Of a stretch of DNA of 64,000 nucleotides, positions 27,439 through 35,724 are shown in pieces. The stretch spans positions 186,001 to 250,000 of the forward strand of contig NZ_JADOUY010000001.1 in NCBI RefSeq assembly GCF_015752285.1, read 5' to 3'. Source of the DNA: Mycetocola_A sp015752285 (lineage in GTDB: Bacteria; Actinomycetota; Actinomycetes; Actinomycetales; Microbacteriaceae). Under the pieces are notes generated by a model. The model saw only the letters and a list, made by a program, of their open reading frames with translations. It was not told the DNA's origin and searched no databases. The first letter of the stretch is position 1, and each line of letters opens with the position of its first letter. The position numbers and the translations under genes were made by a program.

Positions 27439-27464
27439 GCCCCGAGGTGGCGAGACCTCGGGGC
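27439..27464 (-). terminator. terminator downstream of the tRNA pair
   Basis: A perfect 10-bp GC-rich stem (27439-27448 with 27455-27464) with a 6-base loop, followed on the - strand by TTTCTC. It ends transcription leaving tRNA-Met. Confidence 0.82.
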
Positions 27465-27470
27465 CACATA

Positions 27471-27493
27471 GGAAAAGCTTTGAGAGCTTTTCC
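27471..27493 (-). terminator. small AT-rich hairpin directly after tRNA-Met
   Basis: Arms of nine bases (27471-27479 with 27485-27493; GGAAAAGCT and its complement) begin three bases past the tRNA-Met 3' end. It may be a processing or first termination signal before the stronger stem at 27439-27464. Confidence 0.5.
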
Positions 27494-27495
27494 CG

Positions 27496-27569
27496 TAGCA
27501 GGAGCGGGATTCGAACCCGCGACCTCACGATTATGAGTCGTGCGCTCTCACCAACTGAGCTACCCTGCC
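27496..27569 (-). tRNA. tRNA-Met (anticodon CAT)
   Basis: A 74-base cloverleaf: D-arm TAGCTCAGTTGGT, anticodon stem-loop CGACTCATAATCG with anticodon CAT, and T-arm GCGGGTTCGAATCCCGC. The acceptor stem pairs over seven positions with G-U at its two ends. The CCA end is not encoded. A D-arm and stem of this type indicate the elongator form rather than the initiator. Confidence 0.95.
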
Positions 27570-27603
27570 GCGAAACTTCGCCCGGCAGACCGAGAAAGTA
27601 ACG

Positions 27604-27675
<72 letters not shown>

Positions 27676-27782
27676 GCAACCATCACAAAATGGCACCAGT
27701 AGAGAATAGCACCACTCGAGGCGCCCCTTGAACAGCTCGCACGCCGGAGGACGTTCGCCGTACCATGGGACGAGGACGATCC

Positions 27783-29072
27783 ATGAACCAGAACCCGAAC
27801 GCCCCGGCTCTCGACATCCTCCTCGGTGGCCGATACCGCCTGCTCAACCTCATCGGCACCGGAGGCATGGCGGCGGTTTACCGCGCCCGTGACGAGACCC
27901 TCGGGCGGGATGTCGCCATCAAACTCTTCCGCGTCGCATCGACCAACCCCTCGGATTTCCGCCGCCAGCAGGGCGAGGTCGCGATGCTCGCGAGTCTCAG
28001 TCACCCCGGCCTCGTCACCCTGTTCGACACCGGCAACGATGAGTCCGATCCGCACAACCCCCGCTCGTACCTGGTGATGGAACTCATCTCCGGGTCCGAT
28101 CTCCGAAACGCGCTCGACTCCGGCCCTCTGCCATCCGACGACGTCAAACACATCGGTGCCGACCTCGCAGACGCGCTCCATTACATCCACGGCAGGAACG
28201 TCATCCACCGTGATGTGAAGCCCGCCAACGTCCTGCTCGCGCACACCCAGGGCACGGACACCCGCGCACATCCCAAACTCAGCGACTTCGGCATCGCCCG
28301 CCTCGTCGACGGCGCCCGTCTCACCGCTACCCATTTCACCGTCGGGTCGGCGGGCTACCTCAGCCCTGAGCAGGCCAGAGGCGACTATGTGGGACCTGCG
28401 ACAGACGTGTACTCGCTCGGTCTTGTGCTTCTCGAGTGTGTGACCGGCGAGAGGGTGTTCGGCGGAGTCGGCCAGGAGGCAGCGCTCGCCCCGATCACCA
28501 GGGATCCGCAGATCCCCGATGACCTCGACCCCGTCCTCGCCGAGACGATCGCCGCGATGACCTCGCGGGTCCCCGATTCACGGCCGAACGCACACGAGGT
28601 CGCATTGGCGCTGCGCGGCATCCAGCCCGTGCACGGGTTTCGCAGCAGCGCTGACGCCGAATCGGATGCCACGGCCGCGATGACGGCGGCGATGACCGCC
28701 CCGATGGCCATGCCGGCAATGCACGCACCGGAGGCAACGAAGATCCTCCCGGTCGCCGCAGACAGCGCAGCTCCCTCCGACACGGCAGACACCTCCGCCC
28801 TCACTGCCGTTCTCGAACAGGGCCCGCCGCCACTCCCCTCAGCGGCGGACGACGTCAGCCGCACATCCGGTGCAGGAGCGGAAAACTCCGCCCGCACCCG
28901 ACGCCGCGCCCTCATCACCGTCGCCGCCCTCGCCGCCGTGCTCCTCGCCCTGACTCTTGCATTCACCGTTTTCACCCCAGCGGCCGACCCCGGCCCCGCT
29001 GTCGAGTACCCGGCCGTCCCCGGCACGATCGGCGACCACCTCGAAGAGTTGCAGGAGAGCGTGACACCATGA
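27783..29072 (+). CDS. serine/threonine protein kinase, membrane-anchored, without PASTA domains
   Basis: Encodes 429 residues from ATG 27783 (GAGGA upstream; an in-frame ATG at 27765 is also possible). The kinase domain spans about residues 15-275: Gly-loop GTGGMAAVYRA, Lys47, catalytic HRDVKPAN with Asp144, DFG at 168-170, and the activation segment TVGSAGYLSPEQA. A linker of about 95 residues, rich in Ala, Thr, Pro and Met, leads to one membrane span near 375-397 and an external tail of about 30 residues. PknB-type PASTA repeats are missing, so the external sensor must be small or supplied by a partner. Its stop overlaps the next gene, a lipoprotein, by four bases. Confidence 0.92.
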   Translation: MNQNPNAPALDILLGGRYRLLNLIGTGGMAAVYRARDETLGRDVAIKLFRVASTNPSDFRRQQGEVAMLASLSHPGLVTLFDTGNDESDPHNPRSYLVMELISGSDLRNALDSGPLPSDDVKHIGADLADALHYIHGRNVIHRDVKPANVLLAHTQGTDTRAHPKLSDFGIARLVDGARLTATHFTVGSAGYLSPEQARGDYVGPATDVYSLGLVLLECVTGERVFGGVGQEAALAPITRDPQIPDDLDPVLAETIAAMTSRVPDSRPNAHEVALALRGIQPVHGFRSSADAESDATAAMTAAMTAPMAMPAMHAPEATKILPVAADSAAPSDTADTSALTAVLEQGPPPLPSAADDVSRTSGAGAENSARTRRRALITVAALAAVLLALTLAFTVFTPAADPGPAVEYPAVPGTIGDHLEELQESVTP

Positions 29073-29620
29073 GCCGACGATTCATTCAGGTCTGCGCCAC
29101 CGCCGCCCTCATCGTGGGTCTCACCACCGGCTGCCAGGCCGCGCCGGACATCGCTGCTGCCCAGGCGGAAGCATTCCAGTCGCGCGTTCTCGCCGTCAGC
29201 ACGTCGGTGGCTGACGGCGGATATGCCGCCGCTCTCGAAGAACTGACCGCCCTCGAAACCGAACTGAACGCAGCGGCATCCGCCGGCACCGTGACGTTCT
29301 CACGTCACCAGCGCATCGAAGCAGCGCTGGTGGCTGTGCGGGCAGACATCCAGGCGGCGATCGACGCGGCGACGCCAGCGGAACCCGTTGAGCCGACCAC
29401 AGCGCCCGACGACGACGACGAGGCGGACGAGGACGAGGCCGACGAGAACGAATCAGAACCTGGCACCGAAACCGAGGCCGAGAAGAAGGCGCGGGAGAAG
29501 GCAGAGAAGGCGGCCGAGAAAGCCGCTGAGGACGCCAAGAAGAAGGCCGAAGACGTTCGGAAAAAAGCCGAAGAAGACGCCAAGAAGGACGCCGAGACAA
29601 CGCCGACACCGACGCCGTAG
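29069..29620 (+). CDS. lipoprotein with charged coiled-coil tail
   Basis: Encodes 183 residues. The N-terminus is a signal peptide ending in the lipobox LTTGC, so the mature protein should start at Cys22 and be anchored outside the membrane. Residues 25-110 are helical and Ala/Glu-rich. Then comes an acidic stretch (Asp/Glu runs, about 115-140) and a Lys/Glu/Ala-rich segment of heptad character (about 140-175) ending in TPTPTP. I recognise no family. ATGA overlap with the kinase gene strongly suggests the two act together, for example as an external partner of the kinase; this is inference. The Lys/Ala-rich part is low in complexity, so database matches there will mislead. Confidence 0.82.
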   Translation: MSRRFIQVCATAALIVGLTTGCQAAPDIAAAQAEAFQSRVLAVSTSVADGGYAAALEELTALETELNAAASAGTVTFSRHQRIEAALVAVRADIQAAIDAATPAEPVEPTTAPDDDDEADEDEADENESEPGTETEAEKKAREKAEKAAEKAAEDAKKKAEDVRKKAEEDAKKDAETTPTPTP

Positions 29621-29686
29621 CGTTCCCGGTCGTCATCGGTTAGTCGTCGCCCTCGCGAGAACGTCATCACCTGGCCGTGGCCGAGG

Positions 29687-31513
29687 TCAGACCCCGGGCA
29701 GCTGCCAGGCGAGAAAGACCGGTCCTGTCGCCGAGATCCGGATGCCGCCGGGCTCTGTGGACAGTTCTCCATCACCGAAGACCGCGATCGACTCACTGAC
29801 ACCTGCGACGGCATCCGTCGGAAGCAGAACGTCGACGTCCGCCCGTGCTGCAGCGACGAGAATGCTCTCCTCGGCGTTCTCGCGGATGAACACGAGCACG
29901 TCGTCGCCGACGAACAGCCACCGCATCCCGCCGCCGTTGAGAGCCGGATGCTCCCTCCGAAGACCGATCAGCGTCGCGTAGAGCTCGATCGTGCCAGCGG
30001 CGGCGTCGATGTCGTCCCAGGGCATCGGCGTCCTCGAGTGCTCACCGTCGACACCGGTGAGGCCGAACTCGTCACCGGCGAACACCACGGGGATACCGGG
30101 CAGGGTCATCGACAGGCCGACGGCGACAGGGACGACCCCGGCCAGCGCCCGCGTCGCGAACCGGGGGGTGTCATGGGTGTCGAGTGCGTTCATGTTCGCG
30201 AGCCGTGTCCGCCAGGGGAACCCGGCCGAGAACTGGCGGTGCGCCGCGTAGAACTGGTGTCCGGTGTACGCGGGGATCGCATCCATGGTCATGCCGAGGC
30301 CGCCACCTGCTGCGCTCGCCGGCTCAGACAGCCAGCCCCAGAGCGGGCGGGTGAAATTGGCATAGGTCATCGCGCCGTGCCAGCCGTCGCCCTGGAAATC
30401 ACCGGCCGCGTCGTTGGTCGACTCGGCCAGAAGGATGGTGTCGGGGTTCACCGCGATCATGGTGTTCCTGATCGTTCGGCGCACGTCGGCGTTGAGGTCT
30501 TCGTCACCGAAACGCCCGGTCATGTTCGCCACGTCGATGCGCCAGCCGTCGAGCGAGAACGGGGGCTTCAGCCACTCGGCGACCACCGAGTCCTCGCCGT
30601 CGATGAATCGACGACGCAGTTCGCGTGAGTTCCAGTTGAACTTCGGCAGGCTGGGCACGCCGAGCCACGAGGCATACGTCTCCTGGTCGTCGTCGAGCCA
30701 GTAGTAGAACTCGCTCTCGACGGCTTCGGGATGCCGGTGTGCGGCAACGAACCAGTCGTGGGCGTCTCCGGAGTGGTTGCTGGTGAGATCGCCGATGATC
30801 GTGAATCCGCGGGCATGCGCTGCGGCAGTGAGCCTCGCCAAAGCATCGTCTCCGCCGAGGAGCGGGTCGACGGCGTCGAAGTTGGAGGCGTCATAGCGGT
30901 GGTTGGACCGACCGGGGAACACCGGGGTCAGGTAGATCATGGTGACGCCGAGGCGGTCGAGGTGGTCGAGTCGGTCGACGATGCCGTCGAGGTCTCCGCC
31001 GTAGAACTGGCCGGACCGCGCGGGTGGAACGAGGTCGACGGCATCCGACCACCCGGCGGGGATCGCCCAGCCGGGAATCTCCCGGTCGTCGGCCGCTGCT
31101 GAACGCGCGAAGCGGTCGGGGAAGATCTGGTACATCACCGTCGACGCCGCCCAGTCCGGTGCCGGGGAGTGGGTGCTCAGCTTGAAGTCTTCGCTGTCGA
31201 GCGTCTCGATCGTGAAGACGCCCCGCGCGTTCACCCAGAAGTCGGTGCCGTCCTCCAGTCGCACCAGAAAGCGGTAACCGTGCACGGGATTCTCGATGAG
31301 GATCCCGGCCTCCCACCACACCCACCCGTTCGCGGCGTGCAGCCGGTCGGCGGTGGAGAGCCGCGGTTCACGGTCGGGGTTGGAGCGCACCCGGACGGCG
31401 CGCACGGCGCCGAGCGACTCGGGCACCCGAAGACGGACCCGCACCGTCTCACCCAGCCGGGGCGACGGGTTCGAGACGTAGAGCGGTGACCCGTCGTGGT
31501 GGGGTTCGAGCAC
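29687..31513 (-). CDS. GH13 glycoside hydrolase, cyclomaltodextrinase/neopullulanase-like
   Basis: A protein of about 608 residues. An N-terminal beta-domain (about 1-120) precedes the catalytic barrel, as in maltodextrin- and cyclodextrin-cleaving GH13 enzymes. Catalytic segments are DGWRIDVAN (nucleophile Asp), LLAEST (acid Glu) and LDTHDTPR (third Asp), with GDLTSNHSG as the first conserved region. No signal peptide is visible, so it works in the cytoplasm on imported maltodextrins. The start is uncertain: GTG 31513 lies just past the malG stop, while another GTG at 31543 overlaps malG; neither has a strong ribosome site. It is the last gene of the malEFG operon. Confidence 0.9.
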   Translation of the reverse strand: MLEPHHDGSPLYVSNPSPRLGETVRVRLRVPESLGAVRAVRVRSNPDREPRLSTADRLHAANGWVWWEAGILIENPVHGYRFLVRLEDGTDFWVNARGVFTIETLDSEDFKLSTHSPAPDWAASTVMYQIFPDRFARSAAADDREIPGWAIPAGWSDAVDLVPPARSGQFYGGDLDGIVDRLDHLDRLGVTMIYLTPVFPGRSNHRYDASNFDAVDPLLGGDDALARLTAAAHARGFTIIGDLTSNHSGDAHDWFVAAHRHPEAVESEFYYWLDDDQETYASWLGVPSLPKFNWNSRELRRRFIDGEDSVVAEWLKPPFSLDGWRIDVANMTGRFGDEDLNADVRRTIRNTMIAVNPDTILLAESTNDAAGDFQGDGWHGAMTYANFTRPLWGWLSEPASAAGGGLGMTMDAIPAYTGHQFYAAHRQFSAGFPWRTRLANMNALDTHDTPRFATRALAGVVPVAVGLSMTLPGIPVVFAGDEFGLTGVDGEHSRTPMPWDDIDAAAGTIELYATLIGLRREHPALNGGGMRWLFVGDDVLVFIRENAEESILVAAARADVDVLLPTDAVAGVSESIAVFGDGELSTEPGGIRISATGPVFLAWQLPGV

Positions 31514-31514
31514 G

Positions 31515-32438
31515 CTACTTGACCGCGCCGGCGGTGAGACCACTGACGATGTACTTCTGGAGGTAGAGGAACAGGGCCATCACCGGCAGGGCGGCAAGCA
31601 CGGCGCCCGCCGCGAAGACACCCCAGTTGCTCGTGAACTCATCCGAGACGAACTGGTACAGACCGACCGCGAGCGTCTGCTTCTCCGGGGTCACCAGCAC
31701 GACACTGGAGATCACGAAGTCGTTGGTGGTGGCAATGAAGCTCAGCAGACCGACGACGGCGAGGATCGGAGCGACGAGACGCAGGATGATCGTGAAGAAG
31801 ATCCGGGCGTGCCCTGCCCCGTCGAGCTTCGCGGCTTCGTCGAGCGACGACGGCACCGTGTTGAAGAAGCCGTACATCAGGTAGGTGTTCACGCCGAGCG
31901 CGCCGCCGAGGTAGACCATGATCAGCGCGATCTGGTTGTCGAGTCCGAGGATCGGGAAGACGTCGCCGAGGGTCGTGAGAAGCAGGAAGATGGCAACGAC
32001 GGCGAGCAGCTGCGGGAAGATCTGCACGATGAGAAGTGACAGCAGTCCCATCCGTCTGCCGGTGAACCGCATCCTGCTGAAGCAGTACGCGGCGAGCGCT
32101 CCGAGGAAGACGGTGCCGACCGCCGTCGTGATGCCGATGACGAGGGTGTTCGCGAACCAGGCGGCGTATGGACGCTGAGGGTTGGTGAACAGCGCGACGT
32201 AGCTGTCGATGCCGATCGACGAGAACAGGCCGTTGGACTGCAGGAGCGTTCCGCCCGGGTTGAGCGATGCCGAGAGCACGTACAGCAGTGGGAACACCGA
32301 GAAGACGATCATGACGATGCCGACGAGGTGACGCCAGCCGGTGGCCGCGAACCACCGGGAGAAGTTGAAGGGACGCTTCACCGGGGTCGGAGGAGCGGTC
32401 GTCGCTGTGGTCGAGACCGCGGGTGCCGTTGTGCTCAT
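31515..32438 (-). CDS. malG: maltose/maltodextrin ABC transporter permease MalG
   Basis: A 307-residue permease with six predicted membrane spans and a 30-residue polar head. The ATPase-contact EAA loop reads EAAKLDGAGHARIFFTIILRL (near residues 205-225). The start ATG shares one base with the malF stop. The pair MalF-MalG forms the channel for oligosaccharides delivered by the binding protein. No ATPase gene lies nearby; in actinobacteria a shared MsiK-type ATPase encoded elsewhere normally serves such importers. Confidence 0.92.
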   Translation of the reverse strand: MSTTAPAVSTTATTAPPTPVKRPFNFSRWFAATGWRHLVGIVMIVFSVFPLLYVLSASLNPGGTLLQSNGLFSSIGIDSYVALFTNPQRPYAAWFANTLVIGITTAVGTVFLGALAAYCFSRMRFTGRRMGLLSLLIVQIFPQLLAVVAIFLLLTTLGDVFPILGLDNQIALIMVYLGGALGVNTYLMYGFFNTVPSSLDEAAKLDGAGHARIFFTIILRLVAPILAVVGLLSFIATTNDFVISSVVLVTPEKQTLAVGLYQFVSDEFTSNWGVFAAGAVLAALPVMALFLYLQKYIVSGLTAGAVK

Positions 32439-34063
32439 TAGTTCAGATCCTCCAGGGCCTTGGTCTGCCGGAAACTCACAATGGAGATGATCGCGACGAT
32501 GAGGAAGATGATGATCGAGAAGGCGCTGGCGAGACCGTAGTCACGGTTCGCCCCGACGAACGCCACCTTGTAGACCATCGAGATCAGGATGTCGGATGCT
32601 CCGACGTTGATACTGGCAGCCGCGTCTCGAGGCCCACCGTTGGTGAGCATGTAGATCAGGTTGAAGTTGTTGAAGTTGAACGCGAACGAGGCGATCAGCA
32701 GCGGAGCGATCGATACGAGAAGGAGTGGAAATTTGATGCGCCTGAACACCTGCCATGGGTTCGCGCCGTCCATCTTCGCGGCCTCCTGCAACTCGTCCGG
32801 GATGGACTGCAGCGCACCGGTGCAGACGAGGAACATGTAGGGGAATCCGAGCCAGAGGTTCACGAAGAGGATGCTGAACTTCGCGAGCCACTCATCGGTG
32901 AGCCACGGTATCTCCGCACCGCCGAGGAGCGCGAGGTTGACGAAACCGAAGTCCTTGTTGAGCATTCCGGCCCAGACCAGCGCTCCGAGGAACCCGGGGA
33001 ACGCGTACGGAAGGATCATCAGCACGCGATAGAACTTGCGTCCACGCATCCGCATGTCGTTGAAGACGATGGCGAGGAACAGTCCGAGAACGAAGGTCGT
33101 CGCAACGCTGAGCAGGGCGAAGGCGAAGGTCCACGCGGTGACGCTGAGGAGCGGTCCGCGGATGCTCTGGTCGGTGAATGCCTTGGCGTAGTTGTCCCAG
33201 CCGACGACGACGCTCCAGCCGGGCAGCAGCTCGTCTCCGCTCTCCGACGTGAACGCGCCGTTGCCGGTGTCGGCGTAGACCACACCGGTGTCGGTGTTCG
33301 TCATTGTGTCTGCGGCTTCATCGAAGCTCAGCGTGGAGAGATAGAGGTACGCACTCGAACCATCCGGGGTGCGAAGTGCGCCGTCGTTCGGGTCGTCAGA
33401 GATCTGCACCGTCATGGCTGCGATCGCGTCCTGGTTGGTGATGATGTCGGTGAAGTCGAGGGTGTTGTAGCCAGAGAGGCCGACGGCCTTGCCACCGGAC
33501 ATCTCGGCATCCGACACGTCGCTGAGTGGCGACTCGGTGTTCCCGATCGAGACGTCGCCCTCCGGGTCGGTGACGAGGAAGCTGAATGCGCCGAGCTGCT
33601 CGACGATCGTGAGCCCGTAGGTGGGCGAATCGGGAACGCGGTACTGGGCCGACTGGATCAGCGCGGTGACGGCATCCTCTTTGGTGCTGTTGTGGCCGGT
33701 GCCGTAGTTGGTGAACGAGATGTAGGCGGTGTAGCCGATCACGAAGACCTGGAAGATGAGCAGGAAGACCAGGCCGGGAGCCAGGTACTTCAGCGGCAGG
33801 AGCCCGCGCGTGAAGTAGATGATGTTGACGGCTGCGGTGATGACCAGCACGATCGCGAAGATCACCCAATCCTGTTTCAGGAAGAGGATGAAGAGCGCGT
33901 AGACCGCGATCGCGTCGACGACGGCGAGGAGTGCGATCTTGATCAGCAGGGCGACGATGCCGCCGGAGGCCTGCTCGGCAATGCGGCCGGCGCGCTTCGA
34001 CCGTTTCGATTCGGCGCTCGAGGGAGATCCTCCGGTGCGCGTGGGCTGGGTGCCAGTGCTCAT
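32438..34063 (-). CDS. malF: maltose/maltodextrin ABC transporter permease MalF
   Basis: A 541-residue permease, longer than typical sugar permeases because of a large extracellular loop (about residues 110-275), comparable to the P2 loop of enterobacterial MalF that contacts the binding protein. The polar N-terminal part (residues 1-35) is cytoplasmic. The EAA loop is EAAKMDGANPWQVFRRIKFPLL. A 155-base gap with a strong hairpin separates it from malE, while malG follows with a one-base overlap. Confidence 0.92.
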   Translation of the reverse strand: MSTGTQPTRTGGSPSSAESKRSKRAGRIAEQASGGIVALLIKIALLAVVDAIAVYALFILFLKQDWVIFAIVLVITAAVNIIYFTRGLLPLKYLAPGLVFLLIFQVFVIGYTAYISFTNYGTGHNSTKEDAVTALIQSAQYRVPDSPTYGLTIVEQLGAFSFLVTDPEGDVSIGNTESPLSDVSDAEMSGGKAVGLSGYNTLDFTDIITNQDAIAAMTVQISDDPNDGALRTPDGSSAYLYLSTLSFDEAADTMTNTDTGVVYADTGNGAFTSESGDELLPGWSVVVGWDNYAKAFTDQSIRGPLLSVTAWTFAFALLSVATTFVLGLFLAIVFNDMRMRGRKFYRVLMILPYAFPGFLGALVWAGMLNKDFGFVNLALLGGAEIPWLTDEWLAKFSILFVNLWLGFPYMFLVCTGALQSIPDELQEAAKMDGANPWQVFRRIKFPLLLVSIAPLLIASFAFNFNNFNLIYMLTNGGPRDAAASINVGASDILISMVYKVAFVGANRDYGLASAFSIIIFLIVAIISIVSFRQTKALEDLN

Positions 34064-34174
34064 TGTCGCCTCAGTGTGTCGCTGCCGCAGTGGGGTTCTG
34101 CCCGCAGGGTGCTTCGTTGGTCAGCCGGTGGTCCGGCTGGGACTGCGTCGTCGGCATGGTGCGCGCCGACGACA

Positions 34175-34210
34175 GCGCCGGCCGGGAAGCGGATGCCTCC
34201 CGGCCGGCGC
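34175..34210 (-). terminator. GC-rich stem-loop between malE and malF
   Basis: A perfect 13-bp stem (34175-34187 with 34198-34210; arm GCGCCGGCCGGGA) closes a 10-base loop, eight bases after the malE stop. It has no U-tract. It probably protects the malE message or stops part of the transcripts, giving more binding protein than permease, as is known for other mal operons. Confidence 0.72.
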
Positions 34211-34218
34211 CGGTGTCG

Positions 34219-35445
34219 CTATTCGGCGATCGCAGCCTGGATGTCTGCGGTCATCTTCTCCCACAGAGCAGCCGGGTCGCCCTCGCCCGCGATGATCGCG
34301 GCCTGGGTGACGCCCCAGAACTGCCAGACCTTGCCCATCTGAGGGATGGACGGCTGGGGAACGCCGTTGGCGCCGACCTCACCGAATGCGGCGACGATCG
34401 GGTCTGCTGCGGCCTTCTCGAACGAGGCGGTCAGTGCCGGCGGACGCTGGCCCTTTTCGAAGAGAGCCGTCTGGACTTCTTCGGTTCCGATGAAGTTCGT
34501 GAGGAACTCGTTGGCTGCGAGGGTGTTCTCGCTCTTGGCCGAGACGAAGAAGCCCTGAACACCGACGAACGGCTGTGCGACCTCTCCACCAGCGGAGGGG
34601 ATCGGGTCGACGGCGACGTCGATACCGGCATCCTGTGCCGCTCCGACGTTCCACGGGCCGGTGATGAAGTACGGGCTTGCGCCTGCGTTGAACTTCTCCT
34701 TGGCGATGTCACCGGTGACCGAGGTGCTCAGCAGGCCGGCAGCGCCCTGCTCGGCGAGCCACGACGCGAACTCGGTGCCCTCGCCGATCTGCAGGTCTTC
34801 GGGGTTGTAGCTTCCGTCGTCGTTGGTGCCGAAGACGGGGGCGCCGAACGAGGTCTGGAACGGGTACAGGTGGTACGGGTCGCTCTCGGGTCCGACCTGG
34901 ACCAGGAAGGGGAACTCGGTGCCCGCTGCGGTGCCGTCTGCCACCATGTCGGCGTAGTCGGTCGGAGCTTCGGGCGCGAGTGCGGTGTTGCGCAGCAGCG
35001 CGATGTTCTCGATGGCGTACGGCAGACCGTAGGTCTTGCCCTCGTAGCTCATTGCCTGGACGGCGACGTCTTCGAAGTCGGCGGCCTTGTCTCCGAGTTC
35101 GATCGGCTGAACGACACCGTTGGTGACGAAGTTGCCGAGCCAGTCGTGTGCGCCGATGGTGATGTCCGGACCCTTGCCCGACGGCACCTGGGCGATGAAC
35201 TCGTCCTGGATCTTCGCGAAGTCCTTCTGGACGAGTTTGACCTCGACACCGGATTCCTCGGTGAAGTCGGCCGCGGCATCCTTCAGTACGGGCGCGCGGT
35301 CTGCATCGACCCACACGGTCAGCGTCGCGTCTGACGCGGTGTCGTCTCCAGCGGTGTCGTTGCCGCCTGCGCATCCGGCGAGCGCGAGCGTCGCGATCGT
35401 CGCGACAGCGCCGGCCTTCAGAAGTGAAGAGTTTTTCACCCTCAT
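34219..35445 (-). CDS. malE: maltose/maltodextrin-binding lipoprotein MalE
   Basis: A 408-residue solute-binding protein. A lipoprotein signal ends in LALAGC, so the mature protein is attached by Cys24. The remainder fits the MalE cluster: an early strand LTVWVDADR, GKGPDITIGAHDWLG, and YGLPYAIENIALLRN, followed by ITGPWNV and the GVQGFFVSAKS hinge segment. The ATG at 35445 has AAAGG nine bases upstream; the longer frame to 35625 is upstream of any ribosome site. It is the first gene of the operon malE-malF-malG-GH13, and the promoter region carries a LacI-type operator. Confidence 0.94.
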   Translation of the reverse strand: MRVKNSSLLKAGAVATIATLALAGCAGGNDTAGDDTASDATLTVWVDADRAPVLKDAAADFTEESGVEVKLVQKDFAKIQDEFIAQVPSGKGPDITIGAHDWLGNFVTNGVVQPIELGDKAADFEDVAVQAMSYEGKTYGLPYAIENIALLRNTALAPEAPTDYADMVADGTAAGTEFPFLVQVGPESDPYHLYPFQTSFGAPVFGTNDDGSYNPEDLQIGEGTEFASWLAEQGAAGLLSTSVTGDIAKEKFNAGASPYFITGPWNVGAAQDAGIDVAVDPIPSAGGEVAQPFVGVQGFFVSAKSENTLAANEFLTNFIGTEEVQTALFEKGQRPPALTASFEKAAADPIVAAFGEVGANGVPQPSIPQMGKVWQFWGVTQAAIIAGEGDPAALWEKMTADIQAAIAE

Positions 35446-35583
35446 TGGTGTGTGCCTTTCATCAGGATCTGTTCGAGTGAGTGTGGCCCCATCGCCGCTC
35501 TCTCGGATTCCGGGTGCTGTGTCCCGTCTCCCAGTGGGAGCTCCTCGTGAGTGAAAGGCCGTTCTCTCGGTGCCGCAATTACT

Positions 35584-35595
35584 GCAAGCGTTTCC
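35584..35595. promoter_or_regulatory. LacI-family operator upstream of malE
   Basis: GCAAGCGTTTCC is a near-symmetric site of the LacI-family form (central CG, GNAANCG half sites), 139 bases upstream of the malE start. A MalR-type repressor is inferred but is not encoded in the window. Confidence 0.6.
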
Positions 35596-35679
35596 AGATA
35601 TACCTGCTTGGATGGTAAAAGACAAGCTGACCCGGCTCTATCTTTGTGCGATCGTGACCTGGTGTACGGGCTGGAGTAA

Positions 35680-35691
35680 GCAAGCGCTTCC
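35680..35691. promoter_or_regulatory. LacI-family operator upstream of the alpha-glucosidase gene
   Basis: GCAAGCGCTTCC, closely similar to the site at 35584, with a symmetric core AAGCGCTT. It lies 34 bases before the alpha-glucosidase start, where binding would block transcription. The pair suggests joint control of both divergent units by one repressor. Confidence 0.65.
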
Positions 35692-35724
35692 ACACTCTGG
35701 AGGGGATGCCATAGAGTAAGCCGC

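Noticed and set aside
32423..34342. 639-codon frame opposite malF
   Set aside because: Very acidic, low-complexity translation opposite a well-supported permease; no ribosome site.
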